DNA from: Coemansia sp. RSA 1804
Taxonomy: Eukaryota; Kickxellomycota; Kickxellomycetes; Kickxellales; Kickxellaceae
Direction of reading: 5' to 3'
Length of the DNA stretch: 25,835 nucleotides
Assembly: GCA_027578815.1 (NCBI GenBank)
Contig: JANBTH010000218.1
Location: 1-25,835 of the forward strand
Shown: positions 1 through 9,089 of the stretch, piece by piece
Position numbering within the stretch: the stretch's first letter is position 1
How the letters are laid out: every line of letters starts with the position of its first letter
Notes under the pieces: model-generated
Told to the model about the DNA's origin: nothing
The model's database searches: none
The model's input: the letters and a program-made list of their open reading frames with translations, nothing else
Translations under genes and position numbers: made by a program

Positions 1-1560
1 GCCACTCATAAAACACTGTTAGCACACCCCTTCTCTTTTGTTTGCATCACATCTACACAATAAATAAAAGAATCTCACTCATTCTACGCTTTCTTTCTTC
101 TGCAAACCCAATAGTGGCTGATACGAGCGCCCTACTGTCCATCTGATTGGTATCGTTGCTGTGGGAATCCACACGGCAGCGGACGATAAAACTGTATACT
201 TTCTTTCAGTATTGCAATTCTTTTCTCCACGCATACCCATGCCAGGGTGCATCAGCCGTTCTTCAGTGGCTTCGGATCACTGCTTTCCAATCCCGTATTG
301 TAGGGCCTCCTGTTTCTTTTACTGTCCAGAGCAAAGAGAACTGTGAGCGTATTATTGAATGGTCGCGCACCTAGTTCTTATTGTCCACAAACATCATACA
401 TGCACATGTTTTCTATTCACTCATGCCACATTGTGCGAATTGCTGAAGCGTGCTGCGATGCACTTGTCAGGGTTGTGGGTCGGATCGGCCATCAGAAATA
501 AAGCAATCCATGGGCCTTTTCCAGCACTTGCTTGTTTTTTTTCTATGCAATTGCGTATTCATAAACCACCTCCATTTATAAAGCAAAGCCAGCTCTTATA
601 GTTCTTGTCTTAATACCATGCCTTTTAAAGGCAAAAACAACTTGAAGAATATTTGTTTACTCGTTTGGTTATATTGCTGCCTGTGTTATAACAACAGCCC
701 ATCTAAGCGTCATATACTGTATCTATTCTCTAATGCTACTCAGAACAGATGGCAATACAAAGTCTTTGGCTTTTTGTCTGGTGAAAAACCATTTTTAGCA
801 CACGCTATGAGGAACTAGATAATGACACATCATTGTCTGAAGCAAATGGTATCCCTCCATACAACATACATTATTTTTCTGTGCAAAAAACTTTCTATAG
901 ACTAAATGAATCCCTAAACAAACAAAGGTTACTCTAATGCACATCATGCAATCCTTTGCTTGTCCACACTCCCATTTTTGCAGTAAACCTTGTTCATATT
1001 AGACCTCCGAGCCAAGGAACGTTGCATGTATACAAAAGACAGAATGCGTATCACTGGGAAATGCATGCTTTCTCTCTGAAAATGCAAATATCCACAAATA
1101 TATCCTATACCAAACATCTTCTCGACTGCTTTGCTTGTGAAGGCATAACAAATCAAGAATCATTCTCGTCAATGTGATTCTTGAATAAAGTGCGAGGAAA
1201 AGAGAACATCTGTGCATCAAAATATAAGAATAATAATTTTTGCTCTGCGTGTATCCTTATTTTTCTTTTGCCTTTTTCTTGTTAACACTGTTAACAAATT
1301 TACTATTAAATCAACAGCAACGACGGCTTAATTAGAACACCTGGACTATTAGTTTATAATTAGAAGCAGAGTCCCCTCCAGCTGCTTCAAATGACCAACA
1401 ATGCAACTCAGTGCTGGTTGCTATTGTTCCAGAATACGGTGCTTTGTGAATATAATGTTTACTTTCTTTTTAGTAACCAATCTAATGTTAATAAAACACA
1501 ATATCTACTTTTCGTTTAACAATAATATGCTAGTCACGTTCACAAAGTGTACAAGAATAA

Positions 1561-1827
1561 GTGAATAAAGCCCTGAAATACCTAGCCCAGTTCCTTTATG
1601 GGCTTGTATTGTTTGCATTTCCTTGCATTATTTTCTACATACAACATGTCTTACCAAACAATAGTCTATTTTTCTTTGCATTAATAATATTCTTGTCAAT
1701 AAAGCAGTTAAAAAGGTCCAAAGGTCTAAAGCCAGCGGACCGCATTGTTTTAGCCATTACCCACATTGGACTGAACCTCGGGATGCAATATAGCTTGTAT
1801 GTTTTGTTGGTCTTTGAAGACACATAA
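1561..1827 (+). other. Hydrophobic open frame, possible terminal exon or gene remnant
   Basis: This frame is open for 88 codons and ends in TAA at 1825-1827. It reads like a small membrane protein. There are three hydrophobic stretches (about codons 12-31, 36-47 and 68-85), a basic segment KQLKRSKGLKPADR between the second and third, and an acidic end (FEDT). It has no usable start: the first codon is GTG, an in-frame TAA lies directly before it, and the only in-frame ATG is near the end. If real, it must be a downstream exon, for example after the AG at 1569-1570. I found no good donor upstream. It could equally be a decayed gene or chance. I do not recognise the family. Confidence 0.22.
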
Positions 1828-2051
1828 ATGCAGCATGATAAAATAATAATTCAAAGTACTAATATCTTTTGTAAGGGCTTTTTGACAGTTCTACATTAAA
1901 TACAAAAAGATGTCTCAATAGCATCCTCTTGCGTTTATAAAAACATAAGCGTCCAGTAGGCCTAAATATGATAAAGTTCAAAAAGCGATTTGGTCTTGTT
2001 TCTACACGTGTGCACATCGTAGTTTAACGTTTACATTCTATTTTCTTGATA

Positions 2052-2129
2052 ATGTCGGAGACATTGCAAGCTTATCGCATGTCACCTTGGCCAGTCTACG
2101 ACAGCGATGACTCTGACAGCGACGCCTAA
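2052..2129 (+). other. Tiny acidic ORF (25 codons)
   Basis: An ATG frame of 25 codons plus TAA encodes a peptide with a Pro/Trp core and an Asp/Ser-rich end (YDSDDSDSDA). The tail resembles the acidic C-termini of nuclear proteins, so this might be a terminal exon or a short peptide. Length and isolation make chance the simplest explanation. No neighbouring exon was identified. Confidence 0.12.
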
Positions 2130-2508
2130 GACATGGCACCTATTTATAAGAATGACATATTGGCACAATAAGGACTACATTAGTGTTTTAAAGCAACTAG
2201 ACTGAATAAGCAACCGGCGTGTTTAAAATCGGAATTATAATACACAACAAGCAATATTAAAACTACACTTTTCATGGAGCCACAGATACTAATTTTGAAT
2301 AGAACACCTATAGATAATACAATTATTTCATACAAATAAAAAAATTAGCATAGAATAGAGCATACTAGCACCATATTGCAGGTTTTCCTGCGTGGCGTTG
2401 AGGAACGAGATTTGTTATTGCAGAGTTTACTCATAATGGATATTGCCTGTACATAAACAACTTCACAGCGAATCAAGATTAAATACAGGCCAATCTAATC
2501 AATACTCA

Positions 2509-2520
2509 TATCACGTGATA
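2509..2520. promoter_or_regulatory. E-box palindrome TATCACGTGATA upstream of RAD21
   Basis: A perfect 12-bp palindrome around CACGTG, the core bound by bHLH factors such as yeast Cbf1 (RTCACRTG). It lies about 390 bp before the RAD21 ATG. The identical 12-mer recurs at 20394-20405 before the coatomer zeta gene. The binding factor is an inference. Confidence 0.45.
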
Positions 2521-2580
2521 CAAAGTGTATGGTGCGTTGGCAGCCAATGAAAGTTTACTGACATTCTTTAGCTGCCCTTG

Positions 2581-2600
2581 ACGCGTAAACGTCGACGCGT
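2581..2600. promoter_or_regulatory. Two MluI cell-cycle boxes (ACGCGT) upstream of RAD21
   Basis: ACGCGT occurs at 2581-2586 and 2595-2600, starts 14 bp apart, and a near match GCGCGT follows at 2601-2606. ACGCGT is the binding site of the G1/S factor MBF in yeasts. The budding-yeast cohesin gene MCD1/SCC1 is expressed at G1/S, so this placement about 310 bp before the RAD21 start is biologically coherent. Function here is inferred from the motif and its position. Confidence 0.5.
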
Positions 2601-2893
2601 GCGCGTTCAGTCTATCGCATTTAAAAGACAATTAATAACCTTTCCACACATTACATCAAAGCTTTCGTTCTCAAACACCCTGCCTGCTCTTCAATTTTTC
2701 TACCCTCTACGTTTATAATTCGATAATTCCTTTATTTTCAAAGAAGCTCCCCAATAAGGACGCTGCGATACAACATTGCTCACTGAATAGCGTCTACACA
2801 GAGTGGCACGAGACAAATTGCAGAGCATTAATAGGAAGTCTGAAACAATTTTCTGTTTGGATTTAGCTTTGCTGGTTTTGAATTTTCGGATTC

Positions 2894-2921
2894 TCTGCGT
2901 GTAAAACATGTTCTACGCAGA
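2894..2921. repeat. Inverted repeat bracketing the RAD21 start codon
   Basis: TCTGCGT (2894-2900) and ACGCAGA (2915-2921) are perfect 7-bp complements. The 14-base loop between them contains the RAD21 ATG within the palindrome ACATGT. In RNA the start codon would sit in a hairpin loop. It may be chance. Confidence 0.3.
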
Positions 2922-4935
2922 AGCAATATTGTCAAAGAAGGGCCCGCTAGCCAAGGTATGGCTTGCTGCGCACTTGGAGCGTAAGCTCACAAAGGTCCAG
3001 CTTTTGCAAGCCAGCATCCCCACCTCTGTTGGCGCAATTATCGGCCAAGACCAAGGGCCTCCTCTGGCGTTGCGACTGTCGGGACAGCTGCTACTTGGCA
3101 TTTCTCGCATCTATGCCCGGAAGGCACGGTATCTGCTAGAGGACTGCAATGATGCGCTTATTCGCATCCGAATGGCGTTCCGTCCTGGCGCAGCAGATAT
3201 TACTTCTGACACTGTTGTTGCAACGCAAACAACAATTACACTTCCGGAGGCCTTGACAGAGTTTGACATGCTGCTGCCTTCTTCTCTGCGTGTCGCAGGC
3301 AGCGGTAGTGATGACATGGCTCAATGGGGAGGAGGGCTTGGCGATGTGTACGGATCAGAAATGGCTGCTGCTGTGGCTCTGAATACGTCTAGGATTCAGG
3401 ATATTACTCTTGCAGAGCAGTCCTTTGACATTTCGGCAGTTGCACGTGGAGCAGGAGGTGAAGACGAAGGAGCGCTTGGCGAGGGGGACCTTTTGGGGCG
3501 TGATGACGATTTCAGGCTTAATCTCGACGAGGATTTTGTATTCTCACCGCTGCCGCAGCAGGTTTCAGAACCAGTATTTGGGATGGACGATAGTGCGCTC
3601 GAGCCTGAAGTTGGACGTGATGCGATGAGGAGGTTGGACGAGAGCATGGTCGACGTTCAAGCAGAGGCATTGCCGCTACTTGGAAAGGAGCTTGCTGCTG
3701 ATCGTGGTCGTATGGCTGATTTAACGCGTGAGGACCTTGAAAATATTGATGCCAGTGATATGCTTCAATTTGGCAAGTCGAGCCTTTTGGGAATGTCCTA
3801 CAGGCCAGATGGCACACCGATGGTTCCAACAACCCAGGAGGCGGCGCTACAGGTTGTTGAGGCCGAAGTACTAGCGCAGAGCGCCAACCAAGCGAGATCC
3901 AGCAAGCGCCGTCGCTTGAATCTTTCCGAACTTGTAGCCAACGAAGCAACGTCTCTTTCGCCAGATGAGATTCGCAGCCGCTTAAATGATGCGGCTGATA
4001 TAATGCGTATGCCTACTTACCTCCCGGTGTCGAATTCAGCACGGCTAGAGGACATGAGCTCGGCTGCCATTGCATCTCGGCTTTTAAGTTCCAGTGCCAA
4101 GTCGCCATTTGCTGCGCTGTTTGCAGTTTCAGGCCCAGAGACTGAACAGGAAGTGCCTATTGACGCAGCTGGCGATATAAGCATGCTAGGCGCAAGCGGT
4201 GTTTTTGGCTATCCAGACCAAAGTATGCTAGATCAGGGACATGCTGGACCACTTGTCCCTGATAACGAAGCCGTGGACACAGATGAGTTTAGAATTCAAG
4301 ATGAGGATGCCGGTGTTGGATTTGGTGTTGCGGCAGGGACAACAGCTAATCAGCTTGACGCAGAGCTGCTTCTTGCGGACAAGTCTATTGAACAACTGGA
4401 ACGGATGGAGGAAGAAAGCTTCCAGCGCCAGGCCGATGAAAGACACCATGAAGGCATTAGCCTGTTTGCCGATGTATTGCCTGTACGTGATGAGGACATT
4501 AGCATTGCGGCTTCACATCTTATGGATCAGGAAGCCGGAGGACAGAGAGACGGTGGATTGCAGCCATCTGTCGATGTGGAAACCGAAGCTACCGCAGCAG
4601 CCACCACTGTTTCAGGACACAGCAAAAGCACTATTCGCGCGATCCACATGCTTGATTCTGCATGCAAAGCAGAGAACATACCTGTGTCAGAGACCTCATC
4701 GCCTCGTGATGGAGCATTTCTTTCGTTTGCGAATATAACCCAGGGCGCTCGGCGTAGTGATTCAGTCAAGCTGTTCTTCGAGCTGCTTGTGCTGAAGACA
4801 AAGGACTTTGTCGATGTCAAGCAGCAGGCGCCGTTTGAGGATATACTCATTGCACCTCGTTCAAAGCTTCGGAGAGCGGCAGAGTCGATTCAGGTCTCAA
4901 CAACCCATGCTGTTACCAGTGCCGCTGCTGTGTAG
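2908..4935 (+). CDS. RAD21: Cohesin kleisin subunit Rad21/Scc1
   Basis: Alpha-kleisin of the cohesin ring. Its N-terminus binds Smc3 and its C-terminus binds Smc1, holding sister chromatids together in the nucleus until separase cuts it. The first 95 residues match the Rad21/Rec8 N-terminal domain closely: MFYAEAILSKKGPLAKVWLA at the start and MAFRPG at its end. The C-terminal 60 residues carry the winged-helix signature (GARRSDSVKLFFELLVLKT, then FEDILIAPRSKLRR). The acidic middle holds two separase-like sites, E234-V-G-R237 and D265-R-G-R268, and a basic cluster S332-KRRR that may be a nuclear signal. At 675 aa it is near the usual Rad21 length. The start is the first ATG and matches the family's own N-terminus. 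No introns. The N-terminus favours mitotic Rad21 over meiotic Rec8. Confidence 0.95.
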   Translation: MFYAEAILSKKGPLAKVWLAAHLERKLTKVQLLQASIPTSVGAIIGQDQGPPLALRLSGQLLLGISRIYARKARYLLEDCNDALIRIRMAFRPGAADITSDTVVATQTTITLPEALTEFDMLLPSSLRVAGSGSDDMAQWGGGLGDVYGSEMAAAVALNTSRIQDITLAEQSFDISAVARGAGGEDEGALGEGDLLGRDDDFRLNLDEDFVFSPLPQQVSEPVFGMDDSALEPEVGRDAMRRLDESMVDVQAEALPLLGKELAADRGRMADLTREDLENIDASDMLQFGKSSLLGMSYRPDGTPMVPTTQEAALQVVEAEVLAQSANQARSSKRRRLNLSELVANEATSLSPDEIRSRLNDAADIMRMPTYLPVSNSARLEDMSSAAIASRLLSSSAKSPFAALFAVSGPETEQEVPIDAAGDISMLGASGVFGYPDQSMLDQGHAGPLVPDNEAVDTDEFRIQDEDAGVGFGVAAGTTANQLDAELLLADKSIEQLERMEEESFQRQADERHHEGISLFADVLPVRDEDISIAASHLMDQEAGGQRDGGLQPSVDVETEATAAATTVSGHSKSTIRAIHMLDSACKAENIPVSETSSPRDGAFLSFANITQGARRSDSVKLFFELLVLKTKDFVDVKQQAPFEDILIAPRSKLRRAAESIQVSTTHAVTSAAAV

Positions 4936-5309
4936 ATCGTTAATGCCTCTCTTATACTATGCTTTTTGGATAAGAAATTATCTGTATTCGCTTTGTATGT
5001 GTCTTGTTGTTCTGGAAGCTGTGTAGTATTAAGTGTGCTTTTTTTCTTGGTGATGCTTGTTTCGGTAGATTCAAACGCCGCCGATTTGGATAAAAAACAA
5101 TCGGGATTGATCATAATGTCTAGCAGTAGATCTAATCATGCAGCCCGATTCTTTAAAATATTTTTCAACTCTGATGTCCAAAATATCACTTGCTGGCGTA
5201 AAAGTGAATGGTATTGCTTTTCTTCTTTGGGCTTTTGTGCACTAAATATTTTTCCGATTATAAAGGATATTAGACACTGTCAGCATTTCAGATTAGACGC
5301 AGGTAGAAA
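4936..5309. other. Spacer between RAD21 and the RRG9-like gene
   Basis: 374 bp of AT-rich DNA that must hold the RAD21 3' end and the promoter of the next gene. One + strand frame is open across it (4966-5316), but it begins at a TTG and shows no protein signature. I see no clear TATA box. Confidence 0.5.
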
Positions 5310-6023
5310 ATGCTAGGTACCTTGGTTGGATTTAGATGTCTGCGGAGAGAGAGGGTGGTTACAACAGCAGGCAGAGCCAATATATCTACAACACTAGCGG
5401 TGCGCTCGATCGGAAGGTCTGTTCTTTATGACCTCACTTCCAACAAGGAAAAACCAGACAAGACTGACCATGGTAATAAAACGAGCGAAGGATCTAACAG
5501 CAACCATAGCGGAGTCTTAGTGGCGGCCAAGGACGTCAAAACAGGCACGATGACAAACCCTCTGGGGTTTGTCAAGCTAAATAGAAAAACAAGTACACAG
5601 CGTGCAAAGGCGCCAGTGCAATCGCTTACTTCCAAAATGGTGGAAGCCAAAGGAAATCCGCATCAGACAAAAACCGAGACAGAACGGCTTACAGAAAAGC
5701 TCAAGGACGACACCCTTGAGGCGTGGCAACGGCGCAAAATAGAGCTCAGACTGAAGCTTAAGGGCGAAGGCTGGAATCCAGCAAAGAAACTGGCGACGTC
5801 CAGCATGGAAAAGATACGGCTGCTGAATGCCGAATTTCCGGAGGTTTGGACAATGAAGCGGCTCTCTGGACAGTTCAAGGTTTCCCAAGAAGCCATTCGG
5901 CGCATTCTGAAATCAAAGTTCCAGCCATCCGAGAGCCATACCCAGAAGCGCGAGAAGAAGCGCAGTATGCAGATCAGAGAGTACAAGAATAGTCGGCTAG
6001 ATCGGGTGCAAAAGACAAAGTAG
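5310..6023 (+). CDS. RRG9: Rrg9/neugrin-like mitochondrial protein
   Basis: A 237-residue basic protein. Residues 137-206 match the Rrg9/neugrin core: a Trp (W139) in a charged helix, then GEGWNPAKKLATSSMEKIR, then a helix-turn-helix-like end FKVSQEAIRRILKSKFQP. In budding yeast Rrg9 is needed for respiratory growth and mitochondrial genome upkeep, and human neugrin takes part in mitochondrial 16S rRNA and pseudouridylation work. The first 35 residues are rich in Arg, Ser and Thr with almost no acidic residues, as expected of a matrix-targeting presequence. The tail after residue 210 is very basic and may bind RNA. The start is the first in-frame ATG. No introns. The molecular activity is not visible in the sequence. 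Confidence 0.82.
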   Translation: MLGTLVGFRCLRRERVVTTAGRANISTTLAVRSIGRSVLYDLTSNKEKPDKTDHGNKTSEGSNSNHSGVLVAAKDVKTGTMTNPLGFVKLNRKTSTQRAKAPVQSLTSKMVEAKGNPHQTKTETERLTEKLKDDTLEAWQRRKIELRLKLKGEGWNPAKKLATSSMEKIRLLNAEFPEVWTMKRLSGQFKVSQEAIRRILKSKFQPSESHTQKREKKRSMQIREYKNSRLDRVQKTK

Positions 6024-6420
6024 CCTAGAATTTGGTAGTCTGTCTGTGGAGCCAGCTAGCTGTGGCTCGTTTTATAATAGATCCTTTTAATCCAGCGGAA
6101 ATTAATCTTTATATTTTAAGCCCTCTTATCTATAAGCCAACAGCTCATGGCTAACGATTTGCGAAAGAGCGGACGGGCCATATATTTGGACATCAGCATT
6201 AGTCGCACGTGCTACTGCATCAATCTTTCAAGCACATGAAAAAACTGAGAAAGCGGTGTGTGGAGAGCTGTGATCTTTTTGGAATTTGCGCCATGTGACA
6301 GAAGGCGCCAATCTGCGCCGTAAAGTGCTGTATGCGCTTGTTTTGTCGAGTCTGCTGCTGCTGAAAGTCGTATGCGTCGGCGGTAGAGATAAAAGACTAA
6401 TCCAGTAAAAGAAGCGGAAA

Positions 6421-6432
6421 TGGGGGGGGGTT
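6421..6432 (+). promoter_or_regulatory. T-G9-TT element upstream of the SCP2 gene
   Basis: A nine-guanine run flanked by T and TT, about 175 bp before the ATG and 14 bp before the TATA box. The same 12-mer occurs on the coding strand upstream of the - strand gene (18895-18906). It could be a binding site, a nucleosome-excluding tract, or a variable homopolymer. Confidence 0.3.
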
Positions 6433-6444
6433 AGAGGCGCCTGC

Positions 6445-6452
6445 TATAAAAA
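6445..6452 (+). promoter_or_regulatory. TATA box of the SCP2 gene
   Basis: TATAAAAA lies 155 bp upstream of the start codon. A transcription start around 6475-6500 would fit the following pyrimidine-rich leader. Confidence 0.6.
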
Positions 6453-6606
6453 GACGCCTTGGTCGGCATGCAACTAGCAGCCATCTATTATTCCTCAGTT
6501 CCTGTTCTTTTACATTATTCTTATTACCTTTTCCCACCCTGTCTCCTTCCTGTGCCTAAAACCACGACAAAGCACTGCAGCCAATCACTAGTGCAATTCA
6601 GAGCAA

Positions 6607-7476
6607 ATGGCAATCGACGGCTTCATTTCTAGCGCTGTTATCGACCAGCTTTCGGGCGTACTGGCGTCGCTGTCTCCCGAGGACCGCAAAAAGGAGGTTG
6701 GCAAGGTGAAGGCGGTGTATGCCTTTGAGGTTGTAAACTCCCAGGGCAAAAAGCATTATTTTGTTGTTGATCTGAAGCAGACGGGAAAGGTCACTGACGC
6801 GGCCACTGAAGAGGAGGCTGCCAAGGGCCAGCCCAAACCCGATATCAGCATTACAGTTAACGACGAGACGCTGTTGAAGATTGCCGATGGCAAAACGACC
6901 GCTGCTGGTGAGTTTATGAGCGGAAAGGTCAAGATCAAGGGCAACATGATGCTTGGAATGAAGCTCGAGCCGCTGCTCAAGCGCTTTAAGAAACTTGCGG
7001 AGAGTCTTCCTCCACCACCAACATCAGCACCAGCACCAGAAGCAGAAGGCTCAGGCGCCGCATCCTCAACCCAGGACATTGTGGCCAAGGGCTACCAAGG
7101 AAGCCTGGTTATTGCTCAGATCCTCAAAGTATTCAGTGCTGATAAGGCGAAGCGCGAGGCAACCCTAAAGAAGACCAACGCTGTGTTTCAAATTGATCTG
7201 GATGGCCCAGATGGCATAAAATCGTGGGTGCTTAATCTGAAGCCTGGCGCTAGTGCAACAGATGTTGTTCTTCCTGGAACCGCAGCCCAGAACAAGAAGA
7301 CCGCTGGAGTGACTCTTATCCTCAAGGACGCCGATTTTGTTGATCTGGCCTCAGGCAAGCTCAACGGGCAGAGCGCTTTTATGGGCGGAAAGCTCAAGTC
7401 AAAGGGCAACATTATGCTGGCTCTAAAGCTGGATAATGTTCTCAAGGCCGCCAAGGACACTGGCGCCAAGCTGTAG
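6607..7476 (+). CDS. Tandem SCP2 sterol-carrier protein with PTS1 signal AKL
   Basis: A 289-residue protein of two SCP2 (sterol carrier protein-2) folds joined by a Pro/Ala linker (residues 135-150). The copies can be aligned on their conserved ends: GEFMSGKVKIKGNMMLGMKL at 101-120 and SAFMGGKLKSKGNIMLALKL at 256-275. The final tripeptide AKL is a type 1 peroxisomal targeting signal, also used by mammalian SCP2. SCP2 domains bind sterols, fatty acyl-CoA and other lipids in a hydrophobic tunnel, so a role in peroxisomal lipid handling is likely. No thiolase or dehydrogenase domain is fused to it, unlike SCPx or the multifunctional beta-oxidation enzyme. The start is the first ATG after a TATA box and a pyrimidine-rich leader. 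No introns. Confidence 0.9.
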   Translation: MAIDGFISSAVIDQLSGVLASLSPEDRKKEVGKVKAVYAFEVVNSQGKKHYFVVDLKQTGKVTDAATEEEAAKGQPKPDISITVNDETLLKIADGKTTAAGEFMSGKVKIKGNMMLGMKLEPLLKRFKKLAESLPPPPTSAPAPEAEGSGAASSTQDIVAKGYQGSLVIAQILKVFSADKAKREATLKKTNAVFQIDLDGPDGIKSWVLNLKPGASATDVVLPGTAAQNKKTAGVTLILKDADFVDLASGKLNGQSAFMGGKLKSKGNIMLALKLDNVLKAAKDTGAKL

Positions 7477-8789
7477 AGATGGATTATGTCAAATCTTTTT
7501 TTTCCACTTTTGTTTTTCGCTGTCATGTGTTTTTTACTGTAAAATCTTAGCCATTTACTTAACGTGCTACTGTGCTTTATTTTGCGAAAAAGCTGGCCTC
7601 GTGCCGGCGGATTTGATATCCTAAGCTGTACGAAAACAGTCAGGTCGTCGATGCTGCAATATACAATATATGTCTATCAGACAAGCACAAGTTGCAAGCG
7701 AACCACATTGGGATAGTCTGCACACTAGTAGTGATGCCAGTAGCTGAAAATAAAAGTATCTAAAGACTGTGTGTCAATATCTTTTTTATTCTTGTTGGTG
7801 TCCATATTGGTGATATACGAACCCGAGAATAAAAGTTGACATTCTTCATTCACATTTGAGAACGAGAGCTTGTTTGCTGTTAATTTAAAGAGAAACGTCT
7901 GCTGATAAATAAGGCTATTCAGTCATAGCATGGATGCCTTGTGGGCTTACTTCTCAGCACCATTATTCCTAGCGACATAAGAGCAATACATGGACAAACG
8001 CTTTATGTATCCTCAATACACAATGCAATTTCTTTTCCATCAATGAATAAATAGTTTAAACTAGGGATATCTTTTCTTTTTTTAGAGACCCGGGCTTTGT
8101 AGTTGGACATTGTCCATCTAATAGGATGTTGGATATCCATTGTGCGAGCAGAACAGTAAAGGCAAGGCTTATGCTGAAAGGAAATGGTTCTGACACTGGC
8201 CTATCTTTGTGATGGCGATAGCTCTTTATGTCAATAGGCTGCGGCGTGCTATAAAGCTTTGAGGATTGGTTTTGTATCTTTTGCAAGTCCAAAATCTACG
8301 ACTTGCTTATTTTTAAGCAAAAGCGTGAATGTTCAGATGACAAACTAAAGGAAACATTGGACACCCTTTTATGGACGCGCTAAGACAAAGTGGATTTGCA
8401 AAAGCGCTTTTCTTGTTGTCCCAACAACGATAGAACAGGAAGCAGCTGGCCATTTTGTAATGACAGACTCACGTTCTTTGCACATGGGGTTCATTTACAG
8501 CGGACATGAGCAGATGCTTAGTGAAAAGTGGTTTGTTTTGCTGCGTATGGAAAAAATTGATAGCTGTATACTACATTTCTTTCTTGGCTACATTGGAGTC
8601 TGGGATATAAAACATGCACATCTGGGCAGTGGCTACATCTAATGAGGTTTATCTTCCACGCGTTTTGCATTTTACCTTTTTAATTACATATTGTGTATAC
8701 ACTACTCTTGCGACATTGCCTCAAGCATTATATTTATTCATCATACCAAGAGTACATATTACTGCATTACATTTGGTTTTCGAGAAACA
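7477..8789. other. 1.3-kb spacer between the SCP2 gene and the first Cys-rich gene
   Basis: No gene is supported. The 3' end of the SCP2 transcript lies here; AATAAA occurs at 7749-7754. A 60-codon ATG frame at 8460-8642 has no recognisable features. A weak TATA-like TATATTTA sits near 8729, about 60 bp before the next ATG. Confidence 0.5.
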
Positions 8790-9089
8790 ATGAATCATTG
8801 GCAAGTTTGTAAAGTGCATCCGGAACCAAAGGTCTGCCCTTGCGGTCATTGTGAGGCACAGCGCAATGAGTACGCTCTAAAGCCGGCATTTTCATTCACA
8901 AACTTCCCATTCCCCCATAGCCTCTTAGAGCGGCCTGGAACTCATGAAGTTACCATTACGCGAACTGTGAGCCCTGTCGAGAAAGAGAAGGCCTGCGAAT
9001 GCCACGCGTGTGCACCCCGCAGCCATTGTGCTCATAGCTATACTCCATCTTACCACACGCACAACCACGGATCACATTGCCATTGTTAA
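8790..9089 (+). CDS. Small Cys/His-rich protein with two CxCxxC motifs
   Basis: A 99-residue protein with ten Cys and many His. CPCGHC at 16-21 and CECHAC at 69-74 are both CxCxxC; the chain ends in an S/T/Y/H-rich stretch and HCHC at 96-99. There is no signal peptide and no membrane segment. The middle (30-66) is Phe/Pro-rich. The start at 8790 is the first ATG in a frame open further upstream. It is the first of four + strand CxCxxC genes in this region and shares its motif and Cys/His tail with those at 15679 and 17437. Clustered CxC/CxxC motifs suggest binding of soft metal ions (Zn, Cu, Cd), but no named family was recognised. The reading frame stays open for 94 more codons after the TAA. 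Confidence 0.7.
   Translation: MNHWQVCKVHPEPKVCPCGHCEAQRNEYALKPAFSFTNFPFPHSLLERPGTHEVTITRTVSPVEKEKACECHACAPRSHCAHSYTPSYHTHNHGSHCHC

Larger units (their letters stand above)
1..2907. other. AT-rich spacer without a convincing gene; holds the RAD21 promoter
   Basis: No ATG-initiated frame here is long enough or protein-like enough to call. The best ATG frames are an 80-codon frame at 359-601 and a 66-codon frame at 618-818, and neither shows a recognisable motif. A hydrophobic stop-free stretch at 1561-1827 and a tiny acidic frame at 2052-2129 are listed separately. The last 400 bases hold the likely RAD21 promoter, with an E-box palindrome and two ACGCGT boxes. A spliced gene with short exons cannot be excluded by eye. 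Confidence 0.6.
6024..6606. other. Promoter region of the SCP2 gene
   Basis: 583 bp without a gene. It contains a run of nine G (6422-6430), a TATA box at 6445 and a pyrimidine-rich leader of about 100 bases before the ATG at 6607. The leader resembles those of strongly expressed fungal genes. Confidence 0.6.

Noticed and set aside
2700..2909. - strand frame starting at the RAD21 ATG palindrome (product begins MFYTQ)
   Set aside because: The start arises because ACATGT is a palindrome. The frame runs through the RAD21 promoter and has no recognisable features.
4966..5316. 116-codon + strand frame between RAD21 and the RRG9-like gene
   Set aside because: It starts at TTG, has no family signature, and overlaps the start of the next gene in another frame.
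8460..8642. 60-codon ATG frame upstream of the first Cys-rich gene
   Set aside because: No Cys motif or other family signature. It may be chance.
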